DNA from: Planctomycetota bacterium
GTDB taxonomy: Bacteria; Planctomycetota; Phycisphaerae; UBA1845
DNA: 52,803 nucleotides
Assembly: GCA_024278775.1 (NCBI GenBank)
Contig: JAJRSP010000063.1
Location: 1-52,803, forward strand
Direction: 5' to 3'
Part shown: positions 9,527 to 18,453 of the stretch, one piece after another
Layout: the number at the start of each line of letters is the position of its first letter
Position numbering within the stretch: position 1 is the stretch's first letter
Position numbers and translations under genes: made by a program
Notes under the pieces: generated by a model
What the model was told of the DNA's origin: nothing
The model's input: only the letters and a program-made list of their open reading frames with translations
Databases searched by the model: none

Positions 9527-9823
9527 GGGTGTCCTGAATAGGCCGAGTCGTCAAACGCCCGGTCGGGCATCATCGAACATCGGGCGGGGCTATAGTCCGA
9601 TAATCGTTCCCCTGTGGCGTTGGTTTTCCAGGCGAGTGAATGAAAAAGTTTTCGCGCCGACACGCGATTGGGGCGACTGCTACCATAGGAGTCCGTATGG
9701 TCTGCCCGATTCAATGGGCTTTGGGGCCGACGGCTTCGGATGTCGGTTTGATGATGCTCGTCGCAGTGCTTCCTGGCTGGAGGGGTGCGAGGGTTTGAGG
9801 GTGTTTTTCACGGAGTGAGCGTT

Positions 9824-10996
9824 ATGAAGAAGCTATTGGCTGTGATGGTGGCTGCGGGTCTGGTGACCGCGGTGGCGCAGGCGAGTGACTTGAACGTGTC
9901 AGTCGAGCGTGCGAGTGACGGGGCGAGTTCGATTACGGTAAGCCCCGGTGAGGTGGTCGACTATCAGGTCACCGGAATCCTCAGCGACAGTCTCAACGAG
10001 GGGCTTGCTCTGGTCGGTTTCAACCTCGTCTTTGACGGTGGTGATTTGACCGCGGCCAACACCCCATCGGGTGTGCTTTCGTGCAACAATCCCATGGTGG
10101 CTTTCAAGAAGCCCGAGGGGATCACCAATCCGGCCGGTTTCGGCGGTACGGTCATCGGCGGAGACCTGATCCAGGTTGGCGGTGGACAGAACACGATTAT
10201 GAACACCGCGGGGAACGCTGATTTTCCGATCGGCACGGTGCTGCCGGGTGTGGCACAGCCGGGACCAACCGGTTGTGGTACGGCCGTGCTCGTTACCGGT
10301 AGTCTTACCGCTCCGATGACGGCAGGCACATATCATCTGAACCTCGAGGAACTCTTCGCTAACGTAATCATTCAAGGCCAGACCGGTATTCCGTTCTGGG
10401 CGACGGAGCCGGCTGGTAACGGGACGGTGGCCGGAACCATTTCAAACCTTGAGATTATCGTTGGTGGGTGTGCCATTGTTTCGACCAACCCACCGAACTG
10501 TGCCGTCGATGCCGGTTACACCGGGCAGGACATCTCTCGTCCTCGTTGGAATTCCGTTGACGTGACTTTCGGCTGTAACGTGGCCGGCCTTCCCGATCTG
10601 AACTTCTCGGTCACCACGACCGGTACCAGCGCTCCGACGGTTTTGAGTGTTACGGACGACGGTGCCAACACGGCCACGCTTCACCTGAGCGGTCCGATTG
10701 AGCCGGGCGCTTGGACCTGCTTCACACACGGTTCGAGTTCCAGCCAGACCTGCCTGGGCTTTTTGCCGGCTGATGTCAACGGAGACCTCACGGCTGCTCC
10801 GAGTGACATCCTCGAAGTGATTGACGGCCTCAACGGTATTCTTCCGACGCCGTTGAATCCCTGGCAGTGTGATGTGGATCGAAGTGGTGTTTGTGGTGCC
10901 CCGGATATCCTGGGCGTCATCGATCTGCTCAACGGAGCCAGTCCTTTTGCCGCCTGGAACGGCGTGAGCATGGGGGCGTGTCCGTCGGCCCCATAA
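9824..10996 (+). CDS. Secreted cohesin-like protein with C-terminal dockerin pair
   Basis: 390 residues from the ATG at 9824 (GGAG at 9812-9815), starting with a clear signal peptide MKKLLAVMVAAGLVTAVAQA. Residues about 25-225 resemble a cohesin-type beta-sandwich (VSPGEVVDYQVTGILSD, LVGFNLVFDGG). A second beta domain with Cys pairs follows. Near the end lie two calcium-type loops each followed by a helix, DVNGDLTAAPSDILEVIDGL and DVDRSGVCGAPDILGVIDLL, i.e. a dockerin type I pair. In planctomycetes such proteins are thought to act in surface or extracellular assemblies; no cellulosome is implied. The 10-bp stem hairpin downstream probably ends the transcript. Confidence 0.82.
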   Translation: MKKLLAVMVAAGLVTAVAQASDLNVSVERASDGASSITVSPGEVVDYQVTGILSDSLNEGLALVGFNLVFDGGDLTAANTPSGVLSCNNPMVAFKKPEGITNPAGFGGTVIGGDLIQVGGGQNTIMNTAGNADFPIGTVLPGVAQPGPTGCGTAVLVTGSLTAPMTAGTYHLNLEELFANVIIQGQTGIPFWATEPAGNGTVAGTISNLEIIVGGCAIVSTNPPNCAVDAGYTGQDISRPRWNSVDVTFGCNVAGLPDLNFSVTTTGTSAPTVLSVTDDGANTATLHLSGPIEPGAWTCFTHGSSSSQTCLGFLPADVNGDLTAAPSDILEVIDGLNGILPTPLNPWQCDVDRSGVCGAPDILGVIDLLNGASPFAAWNGVSMGACPSAP

Positions 10997-11043
10997 CGAG
11001 TATCCGGTTTTTCGTCCCACGAGGGATCTGAAAGATCTTCATC

Positions 11044-11078
11044 AGCGGCGTAGTCGATCGTGTGTCGGCTACGCCGCT
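11044..11078 (+). terminator. Hairpin terminator candidate after the dockerin protein gene
   Basis: A perfect 10-bp stem, AGCGGCGTAG (11044-11053) with CTACGCCGCT (11069-11078), and a 15-nt loop, 47 nt after the stop codon. A proper T-tract is missing (TCTGCG follows), so it may be a processing or pausing hairpin rather than a classic intrinsic terminator. Confidence 0.5.
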
Positions 11079-11182
11079 TCTGCGTAGAGGCGTTATTATG
11101 GGGCATCGCTCTTCTCACGGTTTTCATTGTTTCTGAGGTTATTGCGCCCTATATCTGTCCGGAAGAGTGCGGGGAGGTGGGC

Positions 11183-11188
11183 TATAAT
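11183..11188 (+). promoter_or_regulatory. Sigma70-type -10 box
   Basis: A perfect TATAAT inside GCTATAATGGGTG, about 80 nt before the GTG at 11267. I see no good -35 at 16-18 nt. The same 13-mer occurs at 48969-48981 before the pilT gene, which supports a real promoter. Confidence 0.55.
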
Positions 11189-11266
11189 GGGTGTTGGCGA
11201 GCAGGCGGGTGCCACGATGGGGACCGGCTCGCCGTATACCGTGGACCACGGTTGGAGAAATGTGCC

Positions 11267-12208
11267 GTGACAAAGAAGATGGTGATGATGGCCTGTGTGG
11301 CAACATGGGTGTGTGGTGTGTCGAGTTTCGGCAATGTCCTCGTCACACTGGTGGCGAGTGATGCCGCAGGTCAGCCCGTCGAAGGTTCGGTGAACGTGGG
11401 GGATACGCTGACGGTCGACGTGTTGCTGTCGACCGACGCGGCCACAGAACCCTTGACGGACCTGCGCGGTATTCAACTGGATTTCACCGCATCCAGTCCG
11501 GATATCGAGGTGTCCTCGTTTGTGTGGATGCTTGAACCGGCGATCAGCGATGCGATGTACGTCCAGTTTGCGAATCTTCCCTCACCCAGCGTGGCTGATA
11601 CCGGCACCTCACGAACGGAAGGGTTGATCTTGGATCTCACAGCCGTGCCGATGCGCGTGGCGTCGTTCGAAGTACTCGTCGGTCGTGCGGGGACGCTGAA
11701 TGTTATCGGTTCTGTCAGAGAGGGCTTCTCCAGCGCGGGTATGGTGAGCGTAGATTTCACCAGCCCAGTGAGGTTTACCGTGTTAGACGGAACCCTTAAG
11801 GGCGGCACGCTGGACTTATCGACGGGAGGCTCCTCCGGTGGCGGAGGTGGTGGCGGTTCCGGCGGGGGTGCGACGGTAGTGGATAGCGATGGAGACGGCG
11901 TGGTGGACAACAGCGATGCCTTCCCGAACGATCCGACTGAAACCACCGATTCCGATGGCGATGGCGTGGGTGATGTGGCCGATCAGTTCCCCGACGACGC
12001 GACGCAGACCGGTGGAGAAGCCGGCAGCGGCAGTGACAGAGGCGGAGACCCAGGAGGCGGCGGCACGGATGGCGCAGGGGGATCTGGTGGTGGCAGTGCG
12101 CTGCCGCCGGTATGCGGGGCCGGGGCCGCTCCGAGCATGATCTTCATGCTGTCTGCGCTAGGCTTTGTCCGAGGACGACGCCGGCGAGGATCCTTTCCTC
12201 GCCCATAG
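11267..12208 (+). CDS. Secreted cohesin-like protein with thrombospondin type 3 repeats and C-terminal anchor
   Basis: 313 residues. The GTG at 11267 with GGAG at 11253-11256 is the best start. Residues 1-22 are a signal peptide (KMVMMACVATWVCGVSSFG). Residues about 25-180 form a cohesin-like beta-sandwich (VNVGDTLTVDVLLSTD, LRGIQLDFTASS). A glycine/serine linker (about 186-203) leads to two thrombospondin-3-like calcium repeats, DSDGDGVVDNSDAFPNDP and DSDGDGVGDVADQFPDD. A second Gly-rich linker precedes the tail VCGAGAAPSMIFMLSALGF followed by RGRRRR. A Cys-Gly motif, hydrophobic helix and basic end is the general layout of C-terminal sorting signals cut by intramembrane sortases (compare MYXO-CTERM), so surface anchoring is likely. 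Confidence 0.78.
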   Translation: MTKKMVMMACVATWVCGVSSFGNVLVTLVASDAAGQPVEGSVNVGDTLTVDVLLSTDAATEPLTDLRGIQLDFTASSPDIEVSSFVWMLEPAISDAMYVQFANLPSPSVADTGTSRTEGLILDLTAVPMRVASFEVLVGRAGTLNVIGSVREGFSSAGMVSVDFTSPVRFTVLDGTLKGGTLDLSTGGSSGGGGGGGSGGGATVVDSDGDGVVDNSDAFPNDPTETTDSDGDGVGDVADQFPDDATQTGGEAGSGSDRGGDPGGGGTDGAGGSGGGSALPPVCGAGAAPSMIFMLSALGFVRGRRRRGSFPRP

Positions 12209-12425
12209 GTAGCGGTCCCTCCAGATCTCGGCTCTTTTCCGAATGGGTGGCCCGGCGGCGGATTTCCGCGCCGTGGGCACTGGCTCTTGCACTTCAGGCG
12301 ACTATACTGACCCCTTGGCCGCGCGGAGAGTGTAGGCGTTACCGGCCCAGGGAGGCACGGATCACTTCCCTACCTGCGTTTGTGAGAGATGAAAGATACC
12401 ATTGACCTTGCAGTGGGAGCGTTTC

Positions 12426-12878
12426 ATGAATAAGTACACCCAGTTCTCCATTTTTCTTGCCAATAAACCCGGCGTGTTGTCCCGGATATTTCGTGAGTTG
12501 GCCAAGTCCAAGGTCAACGTGTTGAGTATCGCAATGATGGATTCCACGGAGCACGGCGTGCTTCGCATGGTGGTGGAAGACGCGGATGCGGCTCGCCCGG
12601 TACTTCAGTCGCTGAATGTCCCCATGCAGGAGACGGAGGTGCTGGGCGTCCGGCTTCCGAATCGCCCTGGTGCCGCGGCCGACCTCTGTGAGCGACTGAC
12701 CAGCAAGCACATCAGCGTCGGATACATGTACTGCACGGCCGGCGCGAAGGGCGGCAAGGCCCTCGTGGTGCTGAAGGTGTCGGACATCAAGAAGGCTATC
12801 AAAGTGCTGGAAGCGACCAAGATCACCGGTCGGGATATGAAGGTCAAACTCCGCAGGCCAACGACCAAACGCAGATAG
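12426..12878 (+). CDS. Tandem ACT-domain protein
   Basis: 150 residues from the ATG at 12426 (GGAG at 12415-12418). Two ACT folds: residues about 5-70 (FSIFLANKPGVLSRIFRELA, with the ligand-turn NKPGVL) and about 75-135 (VLGVRLPNRPGAAADLCERL). ACT domains bind amino acids or other small ligands and regulate enzymes or transcription. Proteins made only of two ACT domains are commonly annotated as amino-acid-binding regulators. The last 20 residues are very basic (KVKLRRPTTKRR), which is unusual for a plain sensor and might mean a nucleic-acid or partner contact. It is a single gene with no amino-acid enzyme beside it. Confidence 0.85.
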   Translation: MNKYTQFSIFLANKPGVLSRIFRELAKSKVNVLSIAMMDSTEHGVLRMVVEDADAARPVLQSLNVPMQETEVLGVRLPNRPGAAADLCERLTSKHISVGYMYCTAGAKGGKALVVLKVSDIKKAIKVLEATKITGRDMKVKLRRPTTKRR

Positions 12879-13053
12879 CGTGCGGTGCATGCTCCGATGT
12901 CGTCGGGTTCGGTGCGGCGATACGATTGCTGAGTGTCACACGTATCCGAACCTCCGCTCCGTTCGTACCAACGCGATATTCCGAGCGATTCAGGTGACCC
13001 GCCGTCCAAGGCGATGGGCCTCCGGCCATAGTGTGCCCGGCTTTGGGTGCCTC

Positions 13054-13830
13054 TTAGATTTTGCCGTGGGGGGTTCGTGCGGCTTTGGTGCCGTCCGGCA
13101 GGTCCACGAAGTCATAGTCGCCGAAGATGCTTGGTGCCTCTCGTTGCAGGATTTCCAGCACACGCTGCGCGACGACGCGAATCTCCGTTTCGGCGTGCTC
13201 GTTGCATCGCAGCTCGATGAAATGACGCAACGCCCGCGCGTTGGCCGTGACAAAAATCTTGGTTTCCGTCGCGTTGGGCAGCACGCTGCGCGCGGCCTGG
13301 CGGGCCATCTTCCGACGTAGCGTTTTGTCCTCCACCGAATCGAACTTCGCCTGCAAGCCGGCCACGAGTTGACAATAGGCCTCCTGCGATTGCTCGACGG
13401 CCGCCTTCCACACCTCGTGTAGCTCGGGATCGTCACCGATGCAGGCGGGCTCGACGAAGTCGGCCACGCTCTCGTCGACGTAACGCTGCGAAAGCTGAGA
13501 ATAGCCGAAGCCGGCACGGTGACGCACCAACTCATGAGTGAACGAGCGCGACACGCCGGTGATGATGAAGTTCCAATTGGCATGTTCGAGCACGCTTCCG
13601 TGGCCGACCTCTTTGATGTGGCCCAGGTAGGCGGCGTTGCCACCCGGCCGTGGTTTGCGAAAGCTCATGTAGCAAAGTCGCCCAGCTACCTCGGGCAGTG
13701 TCTCGCCCGCGATGTCCGTGTCGGTGGTCCATTGCGCGACGTCGTGCGCCTTGAGAAAGCGCTCGATTTCGGTGGAGTCGAGCGAGGGGCGACCGACGAG
13801 GTACACCTCCGGGCTGCGAAGTATCTTCAT
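13054..13830 (-). CDS. thyX: Flavin-dependent thymidylate synthase ThyX
   Basis: 258 residues from the ATG at 13830, which has AAGGAA at good spacing; the upstream ATG at 13857 lacks a site. ThyX makes dTMP from dUMP using methylenetetrahydrofolate and FAD/NADPH. The signature region is HELVRHRAGFGYSQLSQRYV: RHR is followed by eight residues before the conserved Ser, one more than in the textbook RHRx7S motif, a variant to be noted. The C-terminal segment FIELRCNEHAETEIR carries the conserved arginine and glutamates of the dUMP site. Length fits the family (220-260). It is transcribed divergently from the phosphatase-family gene at 14085. No ThyA is seen in the window. Confidence 0.95.
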   Translation of the reverse strand: MKILRSPEVYLVGRPSLDSTEIERFLKAHDVAQWTTDTDIAGETLPEVAGRLCYMSFRKPRPGGNAAYLGHIKEVGHGSVLEHANWNFIITGVSRSFTHELVRHRAGFGYSQLSQRYVDESVADFVEPACIGDDPELHEVWKAAVEQSQEAYCQLVAGLQAKFDSVEDKTLRRKMARQAARSVLPNATETKIFVTANARALRHFIELRCNEHAETEIRVVAQRVLEILQREAPSIFGDYDFVDLPDGTKAARTPHGKI

Positions 13831-14084
13831 CTGCGGTTCCTTCCGTGGATTTCCCATCCGTTATCGCTGGTTCGTTCCGGCCAGCCGCGTGAGTAGCCGT
13901 CTCGTTGGTCGTACATCTTGCGGGACACAAGAGGTGGTTATAACCGAAAACGGGCTGTCGTTGCAACGTGGACGACCGGTCGGTAGACTCCGCGTGCGGG
14001 TGAGGTGTGACTTTGCCCGTGTGATTTTCGTCGGTTCCGTGTGTGCGGCCATCGGCGTGATGCCTAACGAGTAAGCGAAACGAC

Positions 14085-15776
14085 ATGAGCCAATCCGACA
14101 CGTCTGGTGCGTGCGAATACCCGACTCAGCCGCAGCGAAGTTTTGATACCGGCGTGCCACGTGCGTTGGTGATTGGACTTGATGGGGCGACGTGGGATGC
14201 GTTGAACCCGCTGATGGCCGAGGGACGGATGCCGCGACTTCGCGAAGCCGTGGAGGCTGGTGCGTCGGGCATACTCCGCTCGACGACGCCGCCGATCACT
14301 CCGGCCGCGTGGACCACGTTCTTGACGGGGAAACTTCCCGGCTCCCACGGGATTATCGACTTCGAGCGGTATGACGCCCGGTCGAACAAGCTCGAATTCA
14401 ACAGCACGCGGTGTCTGGACCATGTGCGTAACATCTGGCAGATTCTCGGCGAGCGCGGGTTCAAGGTTGGCAGCGTCAATGTGCCGATGACCTACCCGCC
14501 GATCTCCGTTAACGGGTTTATGGTGAGCGGCTTCGAGACGCCCGGTCCTGAAAGTGAGTTCGTCACGCCCGCCTCGCTGCGGAAAGAGCTGCTGGAGCGA
14601 TGGCCCGACCCGACCGTACAAAAGAGCTGGAAGCGGAAACGGTTTCGCGGGGATACGCAGTTCGCGAAGAATGTCGCCTATGCCTCGCGGAGTTTTCATC
14701 AGGGCGTGGCGATGACCAAGTGGCTGGGTGATCGGTGCGGTTGGGACGCGCTGATGGTCGTGCTCAAACTGGTGGATAACCTTCAGCACAAGACGTGGAA
14801 GTACCTGGACCCGCGTTGGTCGCATCGAAACCCGAGACGCTGCGAGCTAACGAAACAAGCGTTCGGCGAGGCGGACAAGGCTATCGGCGAGCTGCTGGAC
14901 TATGCGGCGCAGCACGACGCGACGGTGCTGATGGTGTCCGATCACGGTCACGGAAGTTTAGACGGCAAAGTGCAGCCGAATCTGTTGCTGAAACGCTGGG
15001 GGTATCTGAAGCTGGCGGGCGGTGGTGCGCAATCGTTTACGCGAGCGCAGTACCTGCTCGACCGGGCGCTCGGGCGTACCAAAAAGTTCGCACGCCGTGG
15101 TGATGTGCTGCACGATCTCGCGGTCGATTTTTCGCGGACTACGGCTTGTGTGATGCATGCGGGGATGGCCGGTTTTCTCTATCTGAATCTCAAAGGGCGT
15201 CAGCCGACCGGCATTGTCGAGCCGTCGGACTACGAAAAGGTGCGCGGCGAGTTGCGGGAGCGTCTGCTGAGTGAGGCATGTCGCGTGACTGCTCCGGATG
15301 GAAGCGTCGTGCCGATGTTCTCCGAAGTTCACATCCCCGAGGCGTTGTACGAGTGTACGAGAGAGGCGCAGCCGTGGATGCCGGATTTGATCCTGACGCC
15401 GCATGACGGGCTGGCCGTTGTTCGGAAGATTCGCGGTAGCAAGCCGGTGCAGTGGCTTCCGTATCGGCGGATCGAGGGTACGCACCGCCCGGACGGGATT
15501 CTCGTCGCGACCGGTGCCCGTGTCGCCAAGGCGACCGGCCTTCACGCCGACATTGTGGACTGCGCGCCGACGCTACTGGCCATGCTCGGTCTGCGCGTGC
15601 CGGACGACATGCAGGGTCGCGTGATCCAGGAACTGTTCGAGACGCCGCTTACCGTGGAATCCGAGGCGGCTGTATCAACTTCCGGCGGGGCTTCTGCGAA
15701 TACCGATGAAGTCTACAGCCAGGCCGACCTGGATGCCGTTACGGACCGACTACAGGAACTGGGGTACCTGGAGTAG
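14085..15776 (+). CDS. Alkaline phosphatase superfamily protein (type I phosphodiesterase/nucleotide pyrophosphatase)
   Basis: 563 residues. Metal-site and nucleophile motifs are recognisable: VIGLDGATWDAL (about 29-40, first metal Asp), ITPAAWTTFLTG (about 70-81, nucleophile Thr) and MVSDHGHGSLDG (about 285-296, Asp-His). No signal peptide, so probably cytoplasmic, unlike many family members. The family hydrolyses phosphodiesters, phosphomonoesters or nucleotide-sugar bonds; the substrate is not evident. The fold resembles the AP-superfamily partner EboF of ebo clusters, and an ebo-like operon lies about 6 kb downstream, but a link is only speculation. Its last 38 nt overlap the end of the convergent VKOR-DsbA gene. 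Confidence 0.88.
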   Translation: MSQSDTSGACEYPTQPQRSFDTGVPRALVIGLDGATWDALNPLMAEGRMPRLREAVEAGASGILRSTTPPITPAAWTTFLTGKLPGSHGIIDFERYDARSNKLEFNSTRCLDHVRNIWQILGERGFKVGSVNVPMTYPPISVNGFMVSGFETPGPESEFVTPASLRKELLERWPDPTVQKSWKRKRFRGDTQFAKNVAYASRSFHQGVAMTKWLGDRCGWDALMVVLKLVDNLQHKTWKYLDPRWSHRNPRRCELTKQAFGEADKAIGELLDYAAQHDATVLMVSDHGHGSLDGKVQPNLLLKRWGYLKLAGGGAQSFTRAQYLLDRALGRTKKFARRGDVLHDLAVDFSRTTACVMHAGMAGFLYLNLKGRQPTGIVEPSDYEKVRGELRERLLSEACRVTAPDGSVVPMFSEVHIPEALYECTREAQPWMPDLILTPHDGLAVVRKIRGSKPVQWLPYRRIEGTHRPDGILVATGARVAKATGLHADIVDCAPTLLAMLGLRVPDDMQGRVIQELFETPLTVESEAAVSTSGGASANTDEVYSQADLDAVTDRLQELGYLE

Positions 15777-17151
15777 CGTTTCGGTTTCGTAGTTTGGTTT
15801 GGGTGGGGCGTGGTTGTTGTACGGCTTGCCAGTACCTGTCTGCCAGGGTGTCCCAAAAAGTGATCTGCATCGTGGCGAGTGTGTCGACATGTTTCCCGTT
15901 GACATACACGCCGGGCGTGCCGGTGAGCCCACACTTGCCGGCTTGAGCCGAGTCTTCGTCGAGCCGCGTTTGAATGTCCGAGGAAGTCATGGCGTCTTTT
16001 AGTTTTTGCGGATCGAGTCCGACGGCCGTAGCGACAGCTTCGGGAGTCATCCGGCCTGCGCGAATCATATCGCGATGCCGGAAGAGATAGTCGTGAGCCT
16101 TCCAGAATGCGGCGTTTCCACCCACAAGACGTGTGCCCTCTGCGATTTTGGCCGCGTAACAAGCGTGGGGATGGGTCGGAAAACGCACGCGTCCGTTGCA
16201 CGCCGGGTTGAGTGGGTAGTGTTTGAAGATGACGCGAAGGCGTCCGTCAAACAGCGGTTGAATCTTATGGTCGAGGAACATGGCGAAGCGCTGGCACGAG
16301 GGGCACTCGAAATCACTGAACACCACCAGGTTCCACGCGTCACCTTTCGGGTTCGGCTGGCGCACCGGGTCATCCGAACGGACGGCGATGTCATGTCTCG
16401 GCGCGTCTTCCCAATCTACGAGCAACGTCCGGCCGTTTTTCTGGATGCGCTGAATGGCTTGTACGCATCGGTTGTAGTTTGATTGGTATGACAGGGCCGC
16501 CTTGGTGGCGGTCTGCCTCGCCTGCATCTGGTTTTCGCCGTACAGCACGAGCACCATGGCCAAGATGGTCGTGCTGACGATTCGAAGCGTTGGGTGAGCC
16601 ACGGCTTCGGGGGCCGCCGTTGGTTCCGGAGTGTCTTGGCGCGACTGCGCGACACCCTTGGTACGATCTTTGGGGAACAGGAGAAAGACACTCACCACAA
16701 TCATCACATTGAGAATATGCGTGACCAAGCACCAAGGGCACCACTGATCGAGCTTCGAGAACATGATGTAGAGGAAGTTGGCCGAACTGAGCAAGCCCAT
16801 AACCACCATCGCGAGCGGGACGATGTGGAGCCAGCGCCGCTCGACGGACGGGCTGCCTACACCAAAGAGCCAGACGCCCAGAGTGGAAAAGTAAACGAGC
16901 CCGAGAAACGCGACCGGAATGTGTAGCTTTCGGGAATCCGGGTCGTGCTTGGGTGGCCAATATGCGTACGGGCTGGCGAGTACGGCGTCGCAATCCGCGC
17001 TGCCGCCCCCGGCGCTGTCTTTGCATGCACTGTCAAACCATGCCACCCCGGAAGATCCGTTCACGTGTTTCAGCAAAAGGTTGTAGCTGATATAGGCGGC
17101 GGCCACACAGCAGATCACGGCGACGGCTTGTAAGAGGTGTGAGCGAGTCAT
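15739..17151 (-). CDS. VKOR-DsbA fusion, disulfide bond formation protein
   Basis: 470 residues. The N-terminal half (about 1-200) is a vitamin K epoxide reductase-like membrane domain with five hydrophobic segments, loop cysteines Cys43 and Cys54 and the active CxxC in QWCPWC (Cys138/Cys141). The C-terminal half is a DsbA/thioredoxin-like periplasmic domain with FECPSC (Cys283/Cys286) and a cis-proline loop TGTPGVYVNG. Together these form a one-chain system: the thioredoxin part oxidises secreted substrates and the VKOR part passes electrons to quinone, replacing DsbB. This suits the many Cys-rich secreted proteins and c-type cytochromes in the window. The gene ends inside the convergent phosphatase-family gene. 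Confidence 0.93.
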   Translation of the reverse strand: MTRSHLLQAVAVICCVAAAYISYNLLLKHVNGSSGVAWFDSACKDSAGGGSADCDAVLASPYAYWPPKHDPDSRKLHIPVAFLGLVYFSTLGVWLFGVGSPSVERRWLHIVPLAMVVMGLLSSANFLYIMFSKLDQWCPWCLVTHILNVMIVVSVFLLFPKDRTKGVAQSRQDTPEPTAAPEAVAHPTLRIVSTTILAMVLVLYGENQMQARQTATKAALSYQSNYNRCVQAIQRIQKNGRTLLVDWEDAPRHDIAVRSDDPVRQPNPKGDAWNLVVFSDFECPSCQRFAMFLDHKIQPLFDGRLRVIFKHYPLNPACNGRVRFPTHPHACYAAKIAEGTRLVGGNAAFWKAHDYLFRHRDMIRAGRMTPEAVATAVGLDPQKLKDAMTSSDIQTRLDEDSAQAGKCGLTGTPGVYVNGKHVDTLATMQITFWDTLADRYWQAVQQPRPTQTKLRNRNATPGTPVPVVGP

Positions 17152-17208
17152 GGCGTTAATGGAATCCTCTCAGGGCCTGAACACCGCGCGTCCAGGTGTT
17201 GGTTCGGG

Positions 17209-18453
17209 TCACTGAAGCACACGATCGACGGCATCAAGGGCGGCCCCCACGGCCTTGACCGTGTCTGCGAGTTGCGACGCTGTGTGAGCGGAAGACACAT
17301 AGAGGCACACCGGAAGGGGCATGGGGAAAAGGACCCCGCGCTGGATAAGCTCACGGAAGAACACTGCGTGTGTCCTTTCGGACGAGTCAAACGGTACGGT
17401 TTCGTCCGAGGACGGTGTGATGTGGAAGCCGATCAGGCTGCCCACGCGATGCACCTCTATCGCGATGTGTTGCCGTGGTGCCAGGGCGGTTAGTTCGCGT
17501 TCGAAGACGCCGGCCCGCGCTTCCAGCGTTCGGTGGAAATCTTCCTCGGCGGTCGCTTGGAGTAGCGCCACACCGGCCGCAAGCGACGGTTCGTGACCGA
17601 TGTCGCCCAGCGGCATGTGAACTTCGTCGCTGGCCGCGTGAGCTTGCATGAGATCACGCCGTCCGCCGTACGCCGCCGCAGCCATCCCGCCGGTGATGCT
17701 GGTTCCAAAACAGGTGATGTCGGGCTTCACTTCAAACTGTTCGCCTACGCCACCCGGTGTGAGCCGGAGTGCGGTTACGGATTCATCGAACACGAGTAAG
17801 GCATCGTGCCGATCACACCAGTCACGCAACTCCGCGAGGTAGCCGTCCGGAGGCGGGTGGACTCCGTGATCGGTGCCGATGGGTTCGACGAGGACGGCTC
17901 CCGGAGCTTGTGCCCCATCCTTGACGACCGAGTCCATCGCGCTGACGTCTGCAAACGGTACGCTTACGATGCCGTCGTAGTTGGAAAACGCCTGCCGCGA
18001 CCTCGTATGTTCCGGTATGATGACCGTGTGGCGGCCGGTGTGCGCCCGGGTGAGCCGTTCCACCTCGCGAAGCGCTCCGGCGCGTGACGAGGTAAACTGA
18101 ACCATGTCCACAGATGGAAACCGGGCGACAATCAGTTCCGCCAGTCGGACGCGCGCCTCGGTGGTTTCGCCCAGCGCGCAGCCTTTGGATGTGGCCTTGG
18201 TAATCGCCGCGATAATTCGATCATCGCTGTGCCCGAGCAGCAGCGACCCGTGCCCACAAACGAAGTCGATGAAATTGTTTCCGTCAGCATCTGTGACCAC
18301 GGCTCCGCTCGCCTTTGCGAGAACCGGCAGCTCCCTAACCGGAATCACGGACGGCGTGCCGACTCGGTCGCGCTGCGGAAGGAGTCTTTCCGCGGCTTGG
18401 GCCACCGATCCGGATTTCGTGGTGTCGCGTGCTAGTGTGTCAGCCTGCATCAT
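17209..18453 (-). CDS. GSA-aminotransferase-like protein lacking the PLP lysine
   Basis: 414 residues from the ATG at 18453; a TTG start at 18510 would add 19 residues, and neither has a convincing Shine-Dalgarno. It aligns over its full length with class III aminotransferases closest to glutamate-1-semialdehyde 2,1-aminomutase (HemL): DADGNNFIDFVCGHGSLLLG, LLVFDESVTALR (the PLP-nitrogen Asp is kept) and AYGGRRDLM. The motif that normally reads LGKxIGGG reads FGTSITGG here: the Schiff-base lysine is Thr (codon ACC at 17703-17701). The SGTEA and GxYHG motifs of the family are also lost (SSRAGAL, PEHTRSRQ). A normal aminotransferase reaction is therefore unlikely. It may be a pseudoenzyme, a binding protein or a recruited catalyst. 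The frame is intact. Confidence 0.85.
   Translation of the reverse strand: MMQADTLARDTTKSGSVAQAAERLLPQRDRVGTPSVIPVRELPVLAKASGAVVTDADGNNFIDFVCGHGSLLLGHSDDRIIAAITKATSKGCALGETTEARVRLAELIVARFPSVDMVQFTSSRAGALREVERLTRAHTGRHTVIIPEHTRSRQAFSNYDGIVSVPFADVSAMDSVVKDGAQAPGAVLVEPIGTDHGVHPPPDGYLAELRDWCDRHDALLVFDESVTALRLTPGGVGEQFEVKPDITCFGTSITGGMAAAAYGGRRDLMQAHAASDEVHMPLGDIGHEPSLAAGVALLQATAEEDFHRTLEARAGVFERELTALAPRQHIAIEVHRVGSLIGFHITPSSDETVPFDSSERTHAVFFRELIQRGVLFPMPLPVCLYVSSAHTASQLADTVKAVGAALDAVDRVLQ

Noticed and set aside
12276..12293. Sigma54-like promoter GGCAC...TTGCA upstream of the ACT-domain gene
   Set aside because: The distance between the GG and GC elements is one base too long; sigma54 promoters do not tolerate that.
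14085..15776. Inclusion of the phosphatase-family gene as EboF of the ebo-like operon
   Set aside because: It is on the other strand, about 6 kb from ubiA with unrelated genes between; only the superfamily fits.
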